Source of the DNA: Anseranas semipalmata
Lineage: Eukaryota > Chordata > Aves > Anseriformes > Anseranatidae
Direction of reading: 5' to 3'
Assembly: GCA_013399115.1 (NCBI GenBank)
Contig: VXAA01006477.1
Coordinates: 62,001 to 126,000 of the forward strand
DNA length: 64,000 nucleotides
This document shows, piece by piece, positions 1-12,119 of the stretch (the first letter of the stretch is position 1; every line of letters begins with the position of its first letter). The notes under the pieces are model-generated. The model saw only the letters and a program-made list of their open reading frames with translations, ran no database searches and had not been told where the DNA came from. A program made the translations under genes and the position numbers.

Positions 1-660
1 CTTGAGTGGCGTTTCTACTGGGCCAATCAGGTTGCGGGGGACCTCTGCACCGTTTCCCCCTACCCGTAAATTCGGAGCAGTAAGGAGGTGGAGCCTCACT
101 GGACTGAATTGACAACTGATTTGGCCAATCGAAGTGCGAGGGATCAGGAGGGGCTTGCCCCTCCCACCGCCCCCCAGCGTGGCTGTGACAGCGTTGGGCG
201 CCTCGGCACGAGGGGAGGGCAGGAGCTCTGATTGACAGCTAAACAATCCATTCAGAGAGCAAGAACGCCCCTCCGGCCGTTCGCCGGCTGCGCGGCCTCG
301 GCCGCGGGTTAGGCCCAGGCCCAGGCCCAGGCCCAGGCCCAGGCCCAGGCCAGACAACCAAGTGGCGGGCGTTTCTTGGCGTCTGTGTGCGTTACCAGGC
401 TCAGGAATCTCGATGAGATTCTCTGCAAGTTAAGGCAGAGAGAACTGGGCTTTGAGGGCCAATTCTCTTGTAAAACAGGCTTTACGATCCCTGTTTCAGT
501 GTGGAGAACACCTTACACGTCAGATTGCCCTGTTCCCGCACGGGTTCCTCAGAAAGCCATGTGTGTGTGCTCAGTGGAAATCCATCCGGGCTAGGGAGCA
601 CGTTATCGGCTTTGCTGGAGCACGGCAACCGCCACATCCGCATGGCGAGACTATTTATGT
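1..660. promoter_or_regulatory. CpG-island promoter, probably of a broadly expressed gene
   Basis: About 28 CpG dinucleotides occur in the first 415 bases, with a further group near 530-655, while most of the window is CpG-poor. Two CCAAT boxes lie at 23-27 and 125-129, 102 bp apart and in the same orientation, and a GC box (CCGCCCCCC) lies at 167-175. I see no clear TATA box. This is the usual build of a vertebrate housekeeping or bidirectional promoter. The direction of transcription cannot be settled: the gene body may lie off the left edge on the minus strand, or a plus-strand first exon may begin around 250-560. The short open frames across 376-740 exist in several overlapping frames and look like by-products of high GC. 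The left edge of the island is outside the window. Confidence 0.7.
311..351. repeat. Pure AGGCCC hexanucleotide tract, about 6.8 copies
   Basis: Six full AGGCCC units plus a partial unit run without interruption inside the CpG island. On the minus strand the unit is GGGCCT, a rotation of GGCCTG. That is the unit of the human NOP56 intron-1 expansion, but nothing else here suggests NOP56. The tract lies at the downstream end of the densest CpG section and is likely to vary in length between individuals. Confidence 0.95.
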
Positions 661-3600
661 GCTGAATGTGCCACAGCTCACTGGCCATGCAGCTGTCTGA
701 CCAGAGAGACGCTGTTACATGTTTAGAAATTCCACCCAACTGTAGAAATCTTTAAAATCAGCCTGAGCAATGTTTCTAGACCAAAAAAGGTGTTGCATCT
801 AGGAAACCCAGTGAACAAGCTGGGGAATGGCAGGTAGTAAACTGGAAGTATGTATACAGCAATTAAACAGTATTTAAGGGAGAAAGTTTTGTCCGTGTGT
901 CTGCCACATGATAGTGTACGACGATGTGCAGATCACTTACACCCAGCTTTTCACAGGTGGCAATTGTAGGGCACCCCTTGTCTCTGAGATGATTTGTACA
1001 AAAATAAAGAGGAGCTACTGCTCCCACTGGTATCAGATGGCAGCTGTGCTTTGAATGTGAAAACCATGCCGTGTGTAGAGGGCTCTGAAGTTCAGCTCCT
1101 GTGCAAGTTGAGTGCTTCTAATTAATACTCACATATTCCATACTCTGTATTGTGCATCACAAAACCAGCACCACATATCAGCTTTTGTAAAGTAAATACA
1201 AATAAATGTTTGTGCGATTACCCGTACACCGTAGTAAAGAGTGTGATCAAACTACCTGTTTCCTTATGGGATTTTCTGCCTTCAGAACAGGATTAAGAGA
1301 GCGTACAGACGACAAGGCCTGAATGACTGAACAGCAAGGAAGTTGAATAATTGCTTTTTCAGTGACCCTGGCCTGTTCTGTGCACTGAGGAAAGCAGGAG
1401 TGCATGTTAAAAACTATCTTGTAAGCTAACAATGTTTGCACAACGTGTACGCCCATGGGTTCTGATTTAAGGTTATGCGTGTTACCTTATTTTTGGTATT
1501 TATGAGCTCTTGTGTGCCTGACTTTGCAAATGTAGAGTGTTCTTGCTTACTGTGTATATTTTAGCATAATTTCATAAAGTTTTACCTAGCTGGAGCAATG
1601 AGGTTCATGCACCAAGGTGCTTGTAGTCTAAAGCAGGTGATCATAGCACGTCAGATAGTGGCAGGCACTGGTTGGCCTTGTCACAGCAGCAGCTGCAGAG
1701 CTGCACAGTCACCCTTACTCCACCCCCCATTCAGGTTGGATCTACATCCAAAATGCTGAAAGAAATAAGGTGAGGACAGTGGCTTAAAGAAGTAAGTTTG
1801 TGAGACTACTGGAGGGTATTAGGTGTATGTGATGACGCCCGAGATGGAAATATTATGGAAAGTGCATAACAGGGAAAGGATTATGTGAAGGAAGAAGTCT
1901 TTTCCTTCATCTAAATCAAGGATTTCTTACAAATATGAAGTGTAAAAGAAGGGGCAGGGTAAATAAGACAGTTTTAATGAAGTTATTTCTCTTATATCCA
2001 TTACTATCTCTGCATTTCAAATTCAAGCATGTCAGCAATCATTTCAAATTTTGTTAGGATTATCTTGATACAGTTTTCCATAAAGCATTAATTCTGGAAC
2101 TCATGCTACAAGGAGTGTCAACTTATTTTTTCATATTTGCAGAAATAATTGTTTTTTTGAGTCTTAATACTAGAAATAGAAATCAGAGTACTGCAGCTGG
2201 ATGTTCTTATATTCCTTTTCTGCTTTGAATTACTTTTCTTCTTGAAATCGCAATAGAAACATAGTTTGTGAAAAAATCTCTCTTCTATCTTATGTTTTCC
2301 ACTCATCTTGGTTTCTTCTTTGCAAGAATAACAAATAGAAGCAACACATTTTATTATGAAACAGTCGACTCACTAACGCTGTGCCCTGCTTTTCAGTGCC
2401 CACTGGGTATCTGCATTGCAGTGAAGCCCCAGTATAAGAGAATAATACTGTCACTTTACAGGCTGGCAGAGTTCTAGCTATTTTCTCTAGGCTTAATTTA
2501 GATCCCAGCTGTGCTTCGAAGAGAGTAAGTTTTGTAATCCTGTAAGCAATATTTGTGACAAAATCTACACGCAGTAAAATTATTCTATTAAACTGATTTC
2601 ATTTTGAGCTTCTGCTCAGGGCAAGTAAAAAAATATGAGACAACATGCACATTAGGTCAGAAATAATTTTTATTAAGCCATATACTGCTAGTAGCAGTCA
2701 CAAAATCAAAGTGCCAGCTGTAGGCAAAATACCAGGATTCACTGGCTCTTTTAGTAGTGTGCTGTGCAAAAAAAAGTCTGCAGCAGGAATTGCTCATGTG
2801 GTGTTTAGATGCTGCCTTTGCCTACAGCCCTGTCTATACTAACAGCGTTGAAGAAGAAATGATGGTAGAAGAGGGAATATGAGAAAAGGACTAAGTTAGA
2901 GAGCCAGCCATTTGTCTGTACTGGACTATTGCCTTATCATTTGGTTTCATGTATCACTACTAAAGCTAGTGTAGTTGCTAGCAGAAGTAATCGTCTCAAC
3001 CATCATTTCCAAAATCATGCTGTAACTGAAGAATATTTGCATAACTATTGCAGACACTAGACCAGTCATATTCTGCAGGAGAGAATGAATTCCCAGCGCC
3101 AGATACTATTTGGAGCTGCCAGGTCCAAAAGCATTCCCTTTGGTACTGGGCTTTACAGCGCCGCAGAAAATTTATGCACAGAAACTAAGCATAAGCTTTT
3201 AAAATAAAATTGAGAAGATAAAGCACTGTCTTCTGTGGTGCTTTCTGATCTTGGCATGCTAATGGAGCATGTGCTTAACAAAGGGTGGTTGGACATCCCC
3301 TGTCCTTGCGTTCTGAGGGCATGGGACAAGTCTGAAAGCTTCTCTATCAGGCAGCGAGTCTGGGGGCTGCTGACATGCTGGGAGACCAGGAGGTGAGACG
3401 ATTGTTTGGAAGCACAGGTACCTAGCTTGGCTGGCCATTTACTCTCTGCCTCCAGTGATCATGGCTGATTTCAAAAAATGTATTTTACAAACATGTTGAT
3501 CCCGTACACAACACTGAAATCTGGTAAGAATATCATCTTCACTTAACAGGTCTGAGGAAGATGGCTCATCTATGATCCACGCAGAAGAGATTATTTCATT

Positions 3601-3990
3601 TCAGTAGTTTCAAAGTCACATTACTCACTATCTTTTAATTAAGTCAGCTTAATCAAAGCACATTTTCATGTGCTATTTTAAGGGCATTGAGGGTAGGGGG
3701 AGAGTATGTTTTTAAAGATATTTCATATAATTAAAGGTACACAGCTTCTGTATGTTGAGGTTGTAGCACTGAAGAGGAAGGAAGCCTGGGAGAAAGAAAC
3801 TCAATATTTTCTTGAGACTGTGGAGAGAAATTAAGATGTGTGTGTGTTGTGTGTAAATTATAGTTGATTTGTTCATTATATGTTCGTACATACTTTCTTA
3901 ATAATTTTAGCAATAAAGACAAGCAAAGCAGATTTGTCAGCTGCCTTTGGTGGGTAGTTCCAAGAAGCATCGCTACATAGTGAGCACTTT

Positions 3991-4010
3991 TGGCACCATC
4001 TTGTGGTCGA
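3991..4010 (-). promoter_or_regulatory. Possible CTCF-like binding site
   Basis: The minus strand reads CCACAAGATGGTG. This fits the CTCF core CCASYAGRKGGCR at 11 of 13 positions, missing at the Y position and at the C late in the core. The match is made by eye and weak sites of this sort are common by chance, so it is only a candidate. Confidence 0.2.
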
Positions 4011-4976
4011 AAACACAGCTGCAGTCTCTCTGGATTTGTAATCTTATACTTGAACCAGAAGTTAAATGAAACGCAGCCTCTTGAGGGCACTTGTTTAGTG
4101 TGCCCTCTGTAGGTCCCAGTTCTTTCCCGCTGCCCAGCCTTTCTAGTAAGCAGTGGCTAAGAGCATCACTGAAGTGGATGACAGAAACTGAGTCAGAACA
4201 AGGAAATACAAAAATTTGGTGAGAACTGGAGTGAAATCAGTGTTCACTGTTTTCTTCCAGGGCAGCCAAGAACTTAAGTTATTTTATCCCACTTGTTTGA
4301 GGTTACACATTTTAATAAGAGGTAAAAAGTTCATCTTGTCCTAAATGCAGAACGTACACAATGTACCAAGAGCATCATCCCTTCTCTGGCACAACTGCCT
4401 AATGGAACATGAAAACCCAGCCCGAGCTTGTATATGCAGGCGTGTGAGCCGCCTGTCAGCGAGCTGGGCAGGGGCTGTCCAGCAGGCTAGCCAAGTCAGC
4501 AGCGATTACCTGCATGCATGCTCATACACAGCTGTGACAGCAGGGCAGGGTACTTTGGCTCCCTTTTGATGAAGGGTTAAGCAAATTTACACTTTCTCCA
4601 TCGCTAGCAGGTTTAAGAGTCAGCCTCTGAAATCTGCCTTTATCACTTTTGCAACTGAGAGGGACAAACGTGGTCTTTTATCCTTCTGGCTAATAAGGCC
4701 TCTCTGCTCTGACCACTTGTGTTAATCAGCAAAATAGTTTTGCAGCCCCACAAACCTAATATCCTGTTGTGACTATTCAGCCTTTCTGGGGTGTGGGCTG
4801 CAAATGCACCTCTTTGTCCAGTTTGAGAAGATTTAGGATTCAGCGGGACAGAGGGACTTAAATTTGATACTCTCCACCTTATCCCTGAAGTGATTTATTT
4901 GAAGTTCACCCAGAGAAGTCACTAACAGCAGATAAACACCTTAGCTTGCTGTTTTTACTAAAATGGTTAACAAAGG

Positions 4977-5008
4977 CGTAGTTAAGACTGTAAGACGTAG
5001 TTAAGACT
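4977..5008 (+). repeat. Direct duplication of a 13-mer, period 19
   Basis: CGTAGTTAAGACT occurs exactly at 4977-4989 and 4996-5008, separated by GTAAGA. It is probably a small replication-slippage duplication. No function is suggested. Confidence 0.85.
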
Positions 5009-5689
5009 ATATAATTTGTCCTCATTAAGCTTTTATGTTGTCTCCATCCTGAGCTCAATAGAAGCTCCTGCTGAAGTGAAGAGTCCATGTACTTTAGATG
5101 TGTCCTGTATTTTGAGGATAGTCATTGCAACTGTTAGTGTGAAGTTGCAGGGTACTGTGGAGCTAATCTTACAGTTTTTTGCTTTTGAAAGGGGTGATGA
5201 TGTTTGTCTTCTTCCCCAAGTTAGGTTATTCTCCGCTCTGTGCTTCATTGGCTGTGGGTCTCCTCTCAGTTCACTGCGTGGTTATTTTAACCCAGCTCTT
5301 AGCTCAGCAGAAAACTATTCATTTTTGCGGAGTTGGTTTTCTTAAACTTCAGGAAGCTGACCTGACTTGTTGAGAGGCGAGATGAGTATCAAAGCTAGGG
5401 CAGGGGAAGAAGCAAGAGCACATGGGTGTGCATGGGGGAAGGGAGGTCCTCCCATTTTGGTGACCTGATAGCATTTGATTAGCTCAGGCTGCATTGCGTC
5501 TCTCAGTTGCCGCTGTTGCCAGAAGAATTGCACGTTCCCTCCCCTTGTTTGTGCTGTCTCCGTTGCACTGGAGCTCAAGCCAAGAGAGCTTTTCTTCCTC
5601 TGGGGTGGGTCACTCCTCCGTGGGATCCGCTCGGAGCTAGGCGGTGGTGTGGCCATACAGATGTCAGCACTGCTGCAAGTGGGGAGGCA

Positions 5690-5900
5690 CCAACTGCTGG
5701 CTGAAAACAGGGCTGTATCAGTATCGGCATCGATTCCGACCTGAATTAAGTGACGATGTAACCGTGGACAGCTTTTTCATTTTTTATGCCCTTCAAATCG
5801 GGCTTCCAAATGAGACGCTTAATGACAAATGTACTGGCTTTTTTCATAAGTGTTTCTCCCACTTTCTTTAGTAGTGACTTGATGTTTGTGAAAATCAGGC
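5690..5900. promoter_or_regulatory. Candidate conserved non-coding element with retained CpGs
   Basis: Seven CpGs fall within 5724-5818 although the surrounding sequence is nearly CpG-free, and the block has balanced base composition, unlike its AT-rich flanks. A plus-strand frame stays open over 5644-5871 (75 codons), but its product matches no family I know and there are no clear splice sites on both sides. CpG retention suggests either an unmethylated regulatory element or selection on the sequence. An unrecognised small exon is a less likely alternative. Confidence 0.3.
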
Positions 5901-6420
5901 CAGCTCTATTCATGCACTGCATGAATAGCTGTGCTGCATCCTGGGTCATCTTTGTTACTGATACTTGTGGGAGGAGGTAGCATGCTCGGGAGCTGAAGGG
6001 GTGGCAATATAATAGTTAGCATCTGTAAGAACAAACACAGAACTTCAGGGAGGCAATGAAAATGTTTTTGATAATATACAATAAGAGACATTGCATCTCA
6101 TGGGACATTGCAACCCACTGCATCCCACCTCATGGAATTTGAAACCACAGCATAGTTACGTTTGGGAGAATAAATAAGGATTCAGCAATTCAACTGCAAG
6201 CCACGGGAAGGCCTGTCTAGCTTGCAATATCTTTGACTCATTTAACAATTATTCTGTAAGTAAGTTTTGGTGCTTGCTTCGGGTACTTTCCCTAGTGGTC
6301 TCCCAAACTGGCTATAATAATCTTGTCCAGCTGATTTCCATCTCATGTTTTTTTCTGTCATTGGACAATTGGAGAACTGTTGTCAGATTTGGAATAACTA
6401 TTGTGGGGATCCTCTGTGAA

Positions 6421-6559
<139 letters not shown>

Positions 6560-8524
6560 CTTATCAGAACATGAAAGAAGCAAACCTGTCAAAGGGGCTC
6601 TGAGTTGTGGGTGAGGAAGCAGTCTTAAAAATGGAAGAGGGAGGGCTTTTCCTGACCAGTTCTGTGAAAGATTGTTCCTAGCCAACATGGATTTGGGATG
6701 AGATGGATAATCTCAACTGGCTTGAGTGAAGTTTACCTTTTAGTAGCTCAAAACCAAATACAAAGATAAGCCTTTTTGAAATGTCAAACAAAAATGTCTT
6801 TTGTATAATGGCATAACAGAAGCTAGGAATTATGCAGAAAGAAACAGAGCCTTGAGGTAAAGAATTTGCTAACTGGAATAGGTGGAATGGAAAAGAAAAG
6901 GTTGTAATCTAGAATAGTGGGGGATAGTGATTGCCAAAAAAGAACTACTTTGGAGTTGGGTAAAAGATGCTTTAGACTGATTAATAGAATTTTTCTTACT
7001 CTATTTCTTAAAAAAAATAAACATAGTTAAGACCTATGAAAACAAGGGTCTTTCTGATAGACAGACACGTTTTAATGATCCTACTATACAGGCTCTATGT
7101 ACTGTTTTTATGTACATTGATCGTATAGCTGAGTATGTCTGGTGTACATGTGCAGAATTCAGTATCTTTTTTTTTTTCCTTGGATTTCTATACTGTCTGC
7201 TCTTGGAGGATGTAAAAATATTTACCTCCTTATAAACCATTCAAAAGATAAATGAAGCTCAAAGAGCTGCTACATCCGTTAGGAACAAGATAGAAACATC
7301 GGCAGCAATGTTAAACCTGGGCTGAGACTATGATGCCATAGACATCTGCCTGAAAGGAATAAATGGGTTCGCAGCACGTTGTAGCAGTTCTGGTGCCAAA
7401 GAGGTTTCATAATTACCTGCTGAAGTTGCAGGACTACTCAAGTAAGAGGAAATTTCTTTCTGAAGTCAACGTATGGGTTGTGGTGGTGTTGTGAGGGGTG
7501 GGTTGGGAACTACAGTCTGAGTACATGAAGTGAAGTACCTGTGGTATGGTTCTCTGCCACTATGCAAGAATTCCGGATTTTTAACCTATTCCCGTTTCTT
7601 TCTCTCGTAAGGTTGTAAGGGCTTGGTCTTACCTCTAGTAGCAAATGCGGGGCTCTATTCATTGGTGATTCTGTTTCAGAAGGTGTTGCTGAGATCTCAT
7701 GGTGGTCCCACTGATGCCCCATCAGCAGGTTAGTTGTCGTCATAAGAAAACGTTGCAGTGTTTCCTTGGAGCAGCTCAGCTTGCCACTGCTGCTTGCTCC
7801 AGCCTGTGTTTTTACTGTCAGCAGTCCTGTAAGAACCAGAAACGTCACTTTTTCTTGACACTGAACAAGGAACTTGGTTCAAGTAAGGATTCCCCCCAAA
7901 GCTATGCTGTCTCTTTCAATGGAAAACTTCTGGCTAGAACATTCTTGTGTAAATAAATTCAGCATTCCAGTGTGGTGATGCTGCTGCAACACTGTGTTGC
8001 ACTGTACTCTGTTTGGCTGTTAAAGAGGGACATTGTACTGTGAATAAATCACAGTACTTGTCCCAAACACGAGAGCTTATAAAGTTCTTGCTGTGATGTC
8101 TTGGGCCAGTGCTCTGGAACACTGCAGTGATTTTTAAAAGCTGTTGTGGTATTAAGTAATCTATAAATTACTTGTTCTGAGGCAGCATATTTTTAAAACT
8201 TATGTAATAAAAATTAAATAATGATAATGTTTTTTAAAAGAGAGGTATTAAAAGTGCCTTATTCTGCAGACCAAAGCAATAATATGTTAGGCAGCATGAA
8301 AGCATTAAACAAGATGGTTTGCATCATTAACACTAAATGAAATGGCTTAACAAACCAATAAAAGACAGGACTAAAACAAAGTTAGCACACAATACAGTTT
8401 TGCAAAGTGCCAGACACAATTTTTCTGAAGCAAATAATTTTCCAGTCAAACTAGATGGAATTTAAAGGAACATGCTTTTTCAATTACTGAATACAAGATC
8501 AAATATCGCAGTTAAATGCTGTTG

Positions 8525-8660
8525 TGCTTATTCAGTGTACTGTATGTATGGTCTTCATAGCAGTCTCATGAAGTAGAAGGGAAGAGTGAGCATTATTTTT
8601 CCAATTTTGTGAATAAGGCAAATAAAGGAATTGCATCAGGAAGAATGGAACGATTCTTGC
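8525..8660 (-). repeat. MIR/L2-like ancient repeat relic
   Basis: Read on the minus strand, this resembles the 3' part of MIR/L2 elements: the plus-strand text has a 'cattattttccaattttgtgaataaggcaaa'-type run at 8590-8620 that corresponds to the 'bases conserved in CATTTTACAGATGAGGAAAC' segment, preceded by a 'cttcatagcagtctcatgaagtag' counterpart at 8552-8577. It is strongly diverged, as expected for an element that predates the bird-mammal split. The assignment is by eye. Confidence 0.45.
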
Positions 8661-8692
8661 CTCTCATTCTGAAGTCCTTCTGTTAAATCATA

Positions 8693-8735
8693 TTTTCTTT
8701 TCTTTTTCTTTTTCTTTCTTTTTTTTTTTTTTTTT
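8693..8735. repeat. T-rich pyrimidine tract
   Basis: TTTC and TTTTC units run into about 17 consecutive T residues. This is a simple low-complexity tract. It could be the tail of a lost retroposed element, but no element body is visible next to it. Confidence 0.95.
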
Positions 8736-9497
8736 GTCTTTGCACATTACATTCCACAAACAAGGCTATGAAGTGAACACTACTTATAAATATAAAAGTG
8801 TGGGCCATTTCAGAATCTATAGTGTTCCGCTATGGAAACTACAATTTTTACAATGTGATGTATATGTGCATTAGGCTTTACAGTTACAGACAAGAAGTTA
8901 AGGTTCATGCTCCACAAAGCTTAGTCTAGGACAGGGAAGGGAAGGCTGGCTGTTGGCTGGCTGTGACCTGTGGCTTAATTTCATGCTGTGGGATTCTTTA
9001 TGCTTTAATTTTTAGGTAAGGTGAGTGTTACTGGGGCTAGAAGGGTCTCTTAGACACTCAGTGAGGAAAAGGTTTCCCACCCTTGGGCTCACTGGAGATT
9101 GGTGAGGTTAGCATTCATCTCAGTTCTACTTCATATCTGCATGCATAGCTACTGCCCTAGGAGCTAAATATTTTTCAGATCCAAAATTTATTATTCTTGC
9201 TTTGGAATATATTTTTTCCCTGTGCCTCTAAAGAATAGGGGATGGCATAGATAAATCTGAGAGATTTTATCAAACTTATTATTGCAGAACCTGAGCACAG
9301 TGTCCTGAGATGAGAATATATCTAAGTATACTAATTCTGTCCTTTAGATGTTCTGTATTCTTGTGCTTTTAAAACAAATGCTTGACACATGCACATGCCA
9401 GACCAAATTCAGCCGTGGTAGTGCCAGGCCAACTCCAGTGACTTCAGTAGGTTATAATTAGTGTTCTACTGCTATTTCTAGTTTCTCTTCTAAATTC

Positions 9498-9545
9498 TGA
9501 TTCAGGAAAACACTCGAGCAATTATGAGCATCTGCTTAAGTCCGT
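9498..9545 (+). repeat. Possible half-copy of a palindromic amniote repeat
   Basis: The segment starts TGATTCAGGAAAACACT and continues into GCATCTGCTTAAGTCC. This resembles one arm of the inverted-repeat element seen more fully at 24944-25067 and 62669-62791. The second arm is not visible. A related-looking stretch at 9430-9452 has the 'tccagtgacttcagtagg' wording common in ancient amniote repeats. Confidence 0.3.
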
Positions 9546-10160
9546 GGTATAACCCCACAACATCTTGTCCATAAGCAGGAGGGTGGAGGGAGATTTATTT
9601 TTTTACTAAAGCAATTTTTTCTGGGGAAAAAAGAAAAAAAAATATTCTGGCCCATTCCTAGAAGAGAAAAATGGGAACAGATTCAGTAGAGTGGTTTCTT
9701 GGGTCAGGTAAGCAATAAATCCATGCAAAGAAATAGCGAAAGGACTCTTGGGAAGTTTGTGGATTATACTTGCCTTCAATTAATTTTAATGTTACATTTA
9801 ACTTTACATTAAGTACCCGCTTAATGTTTTGCTGAATTGGTGTTTTGATCAGATACTATTTCTCTCTCAACACATTGCATTGAAAGGAATTTTGAGGCAA
9901 ACCCCTCATAATTCCCCAAAGTTCTCCAAACACTGCTCTTAACTGATTTGACAGATTTTGATTGCTCATCCCTTCTTTTTCACAGCAAACCACACCCTCC
10001 TTTACTGGCAGCCTGGAGAATGCTCCCGAGCCCTTTCCCCTGACAGAAGCAGAACTTAGAAAATGATGAGTGGAAAAAGAAAATTCTTCGCTCACTCTAG
10101 CTGGCATTGAGTGGGGCAATGGGCTGCTCTGTTCCTTCACTGGAAGATGACTTTAACAGA

Positions 10161-10190
10161 GGGGCAGCCTCGGGGGGGACAGTTTGGGGG
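10161..10190 (+). other. G-quadruplex-forming motif
   Basis: The G runs are GGGG (10161-10164), seven Gs at 10172-10178 that can act as GGG-G-GGG, and GGGGG (10186-10190). The loops are 7, 1 and 7 bases, which satisfies the canonical rule of four G3+ runs with loops of 1-7. Another GGGG follows near 10208. Whether it folds in cells is unknown. Confidence 0.6.
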
Positions 10191-10619
10191 TTATTTCTGT
10201 TGCTGCAGGGGAAATCCCCGTGGTGGTGGTGCCTTTCCTTGCAGAGAAGCCTCAGTAGAGACCGTCTGTTCCCCATGGGTAGGTTCAGGCAGCATTTTTT
10301 TCTTCCTTTATCTTGCTCATCATGATAAGCAAGCACTTTTTTCCTCTTTACTTATGAGGGTGAGGATATGGTCTTTCTCTGAGGGACCAAAGAAATACAG
10401 AATGAGATCTGGAGAAAGCTATGGGCATGTCTGTAATAGATACTCCTTGCAGCTGAGCATAACAGTGCTCGGTTCTGAAAGGTCTAGGTCATGGACATAA
10501 GCAGCAAAATTTCAAACAAATAGAAAGGGCTACAAGCAAAATTAAAACTGGTATGAGACTGTATGAAAAATAAAGCTTTAGAAAACACAGTTTTCCAGAT
10601 AAAATTTGGCAATATATTG

Positions 10620-10652
10620 TTATCTCCTTTTATGTCCAATTATCTCCTTTTA
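10620..10652 (+). repeat. Short direct duplication, period 20
   Basis: TTATCTCCTTTTA occurs twice, starting at 10620 and 10640, with TGTCCAA between them. It is likely a small slippage duplication. Confidence 0.85.
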
Positions 10653-12119
10653 CTTGATGTTTTCTCAAAGACACTTACATCACAGATCTACACCACCGCC
10701 CCATACAGCAGTGGTATTTTCTTTCTGATTACAGAGGGCTTTGAGTCAGGCCCTACAAGTCTTGAACCTGCTCTTGCCTTTCTTTAGAACCAAATGATGC
10801 ATTGGTTGTCAGGCTGAAGAACAAAACAGCTGGGACCTTTGGAGGTCCCTTTCCTCCCTGAGCTAATTGTCCAGAGGTGCTCAGCTCCTGCTGGTGCCTG
10901 CCCATTGTGATCATTGCTTTCATTGCAATGTCCTCACTCTCATCGTATTTCAGTCTGATTTCTCTGCTGGTGAGTGCAGTTGAGCTTGATTTTGTAAATG
11001 CTCTTAGGATCTTGGAACATTGTTGGACAGCCTTCAATGGTATGTATGTGACAGCACGAGCATCTGGAGGGTTTGTGTGCAGATAAAGCATCTGTGATGT
11101 TGGGAAATCACTGTAGTGTTTTTGCCAGACTGAAGTCGAAATGTCCATATCTAATTGAATGGCAGCTTTTGAATCACAAACTGGAACTTTCCATGCTACA
11201 AGCACACACATGGATCTTATGGCAGAAAGAATAGTTTCCAAATCGACACAGGGAAATTATGCAGCTAACTCCCTAGCACAATTAGAGAGTACTAAAGGCA
11301 TGTGAAAACAAAAGTCATTTTTAAAGCTAACAAAATAATCACAGGTTGAGGTTTTCCACAGCTTTATAAAATGAAGCCAAGGATCATTTCAGTGCCAGGT
11401 AAAAGTTTCAGTCCATAAAGAGCAGCTGTGTTGTGCTACTTTGCACAAAACAAATAAGCCAGTAAAGTTTTAGAGGACAAGGGTATACTAGACTCAACAT
11501 GCCTAACATTTTTTTTAATCTGGCCTATATTAAAAAAAAAAAATATATTTTATTACGTTAATGAGCTTGTGTTTCTGTGCTTTGGAGAAGATGAGTTCAA
11601 GTCTGATGTCTTCTTGGTTATGCTCTAAGTTCAGTACTCTGAGAGGCAATCTACCTGGAGACTGCATGTCAGCTGATGTGTGCAGCGGATGTAAATATAT
11701 TCAGGTCATCGTAAGTAAAAGGGGGGTTATTGAGATAAATAGTATCTGCATAGCTCAGCCTTGCCAATTATTATTTGCACACCCCTAAAGTACTAATCCC
11801 AGTCTTTGTTCTATATGGACCTGCGTGGATCAACTGTAAAGGCAATCATACTTAAACATTGGGCATCCTCTGTGAATTAGCAATAGTTTGCCTGTAAACC
11901 ATCCACAGGGGTTTTCTGCAAAGTTCCCAGCCCTTTCCAGCTTCTGTCCACAAAATACAGATGTCCAAACCTGGTTGGGAGAAATGGGATATGTGGGGAA
12001 AAACTGCAGGGGCTGCAGTTAAAAATACAGGTTTACCTTAACATGAGTACCTGCAGTACTCCTGTGTTTAGGATGGAAAAAGTGGAAAGCTCCAAGGTCT
12101 ATCCAACCTAGTGTAGACA

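Larger units (their letters stand above)
661..6420. other. Gene-free stretch downstream of the CpG island
   Basis: I see no defensible exon or RNA gene here. The DNA is moderately AT-rich with short open frames on both strands, the longest being 119 codons on the minus strand at 3731-4090, which I do not recognise. Smaller items within it are listed separately: a CTCF-like site at 3991-4010, a 13-bp duplication at 4977-5008 and a CpG-retaining block at 5690-5900. A guanine-rich stretch near 5424-5447 has three GGG runs plus one GG run, just short of a canonical quadruplex motif. Confidence 0.6.

Noticed and set aside
311..351. Idea that the GGCCTG-type tract identifies the NOP56 locus
   Set aside because: No NOP56 exon or neighbouring snoRNA-like sequence is visible, and the downstream DNA is gene-free for over 60 kb.
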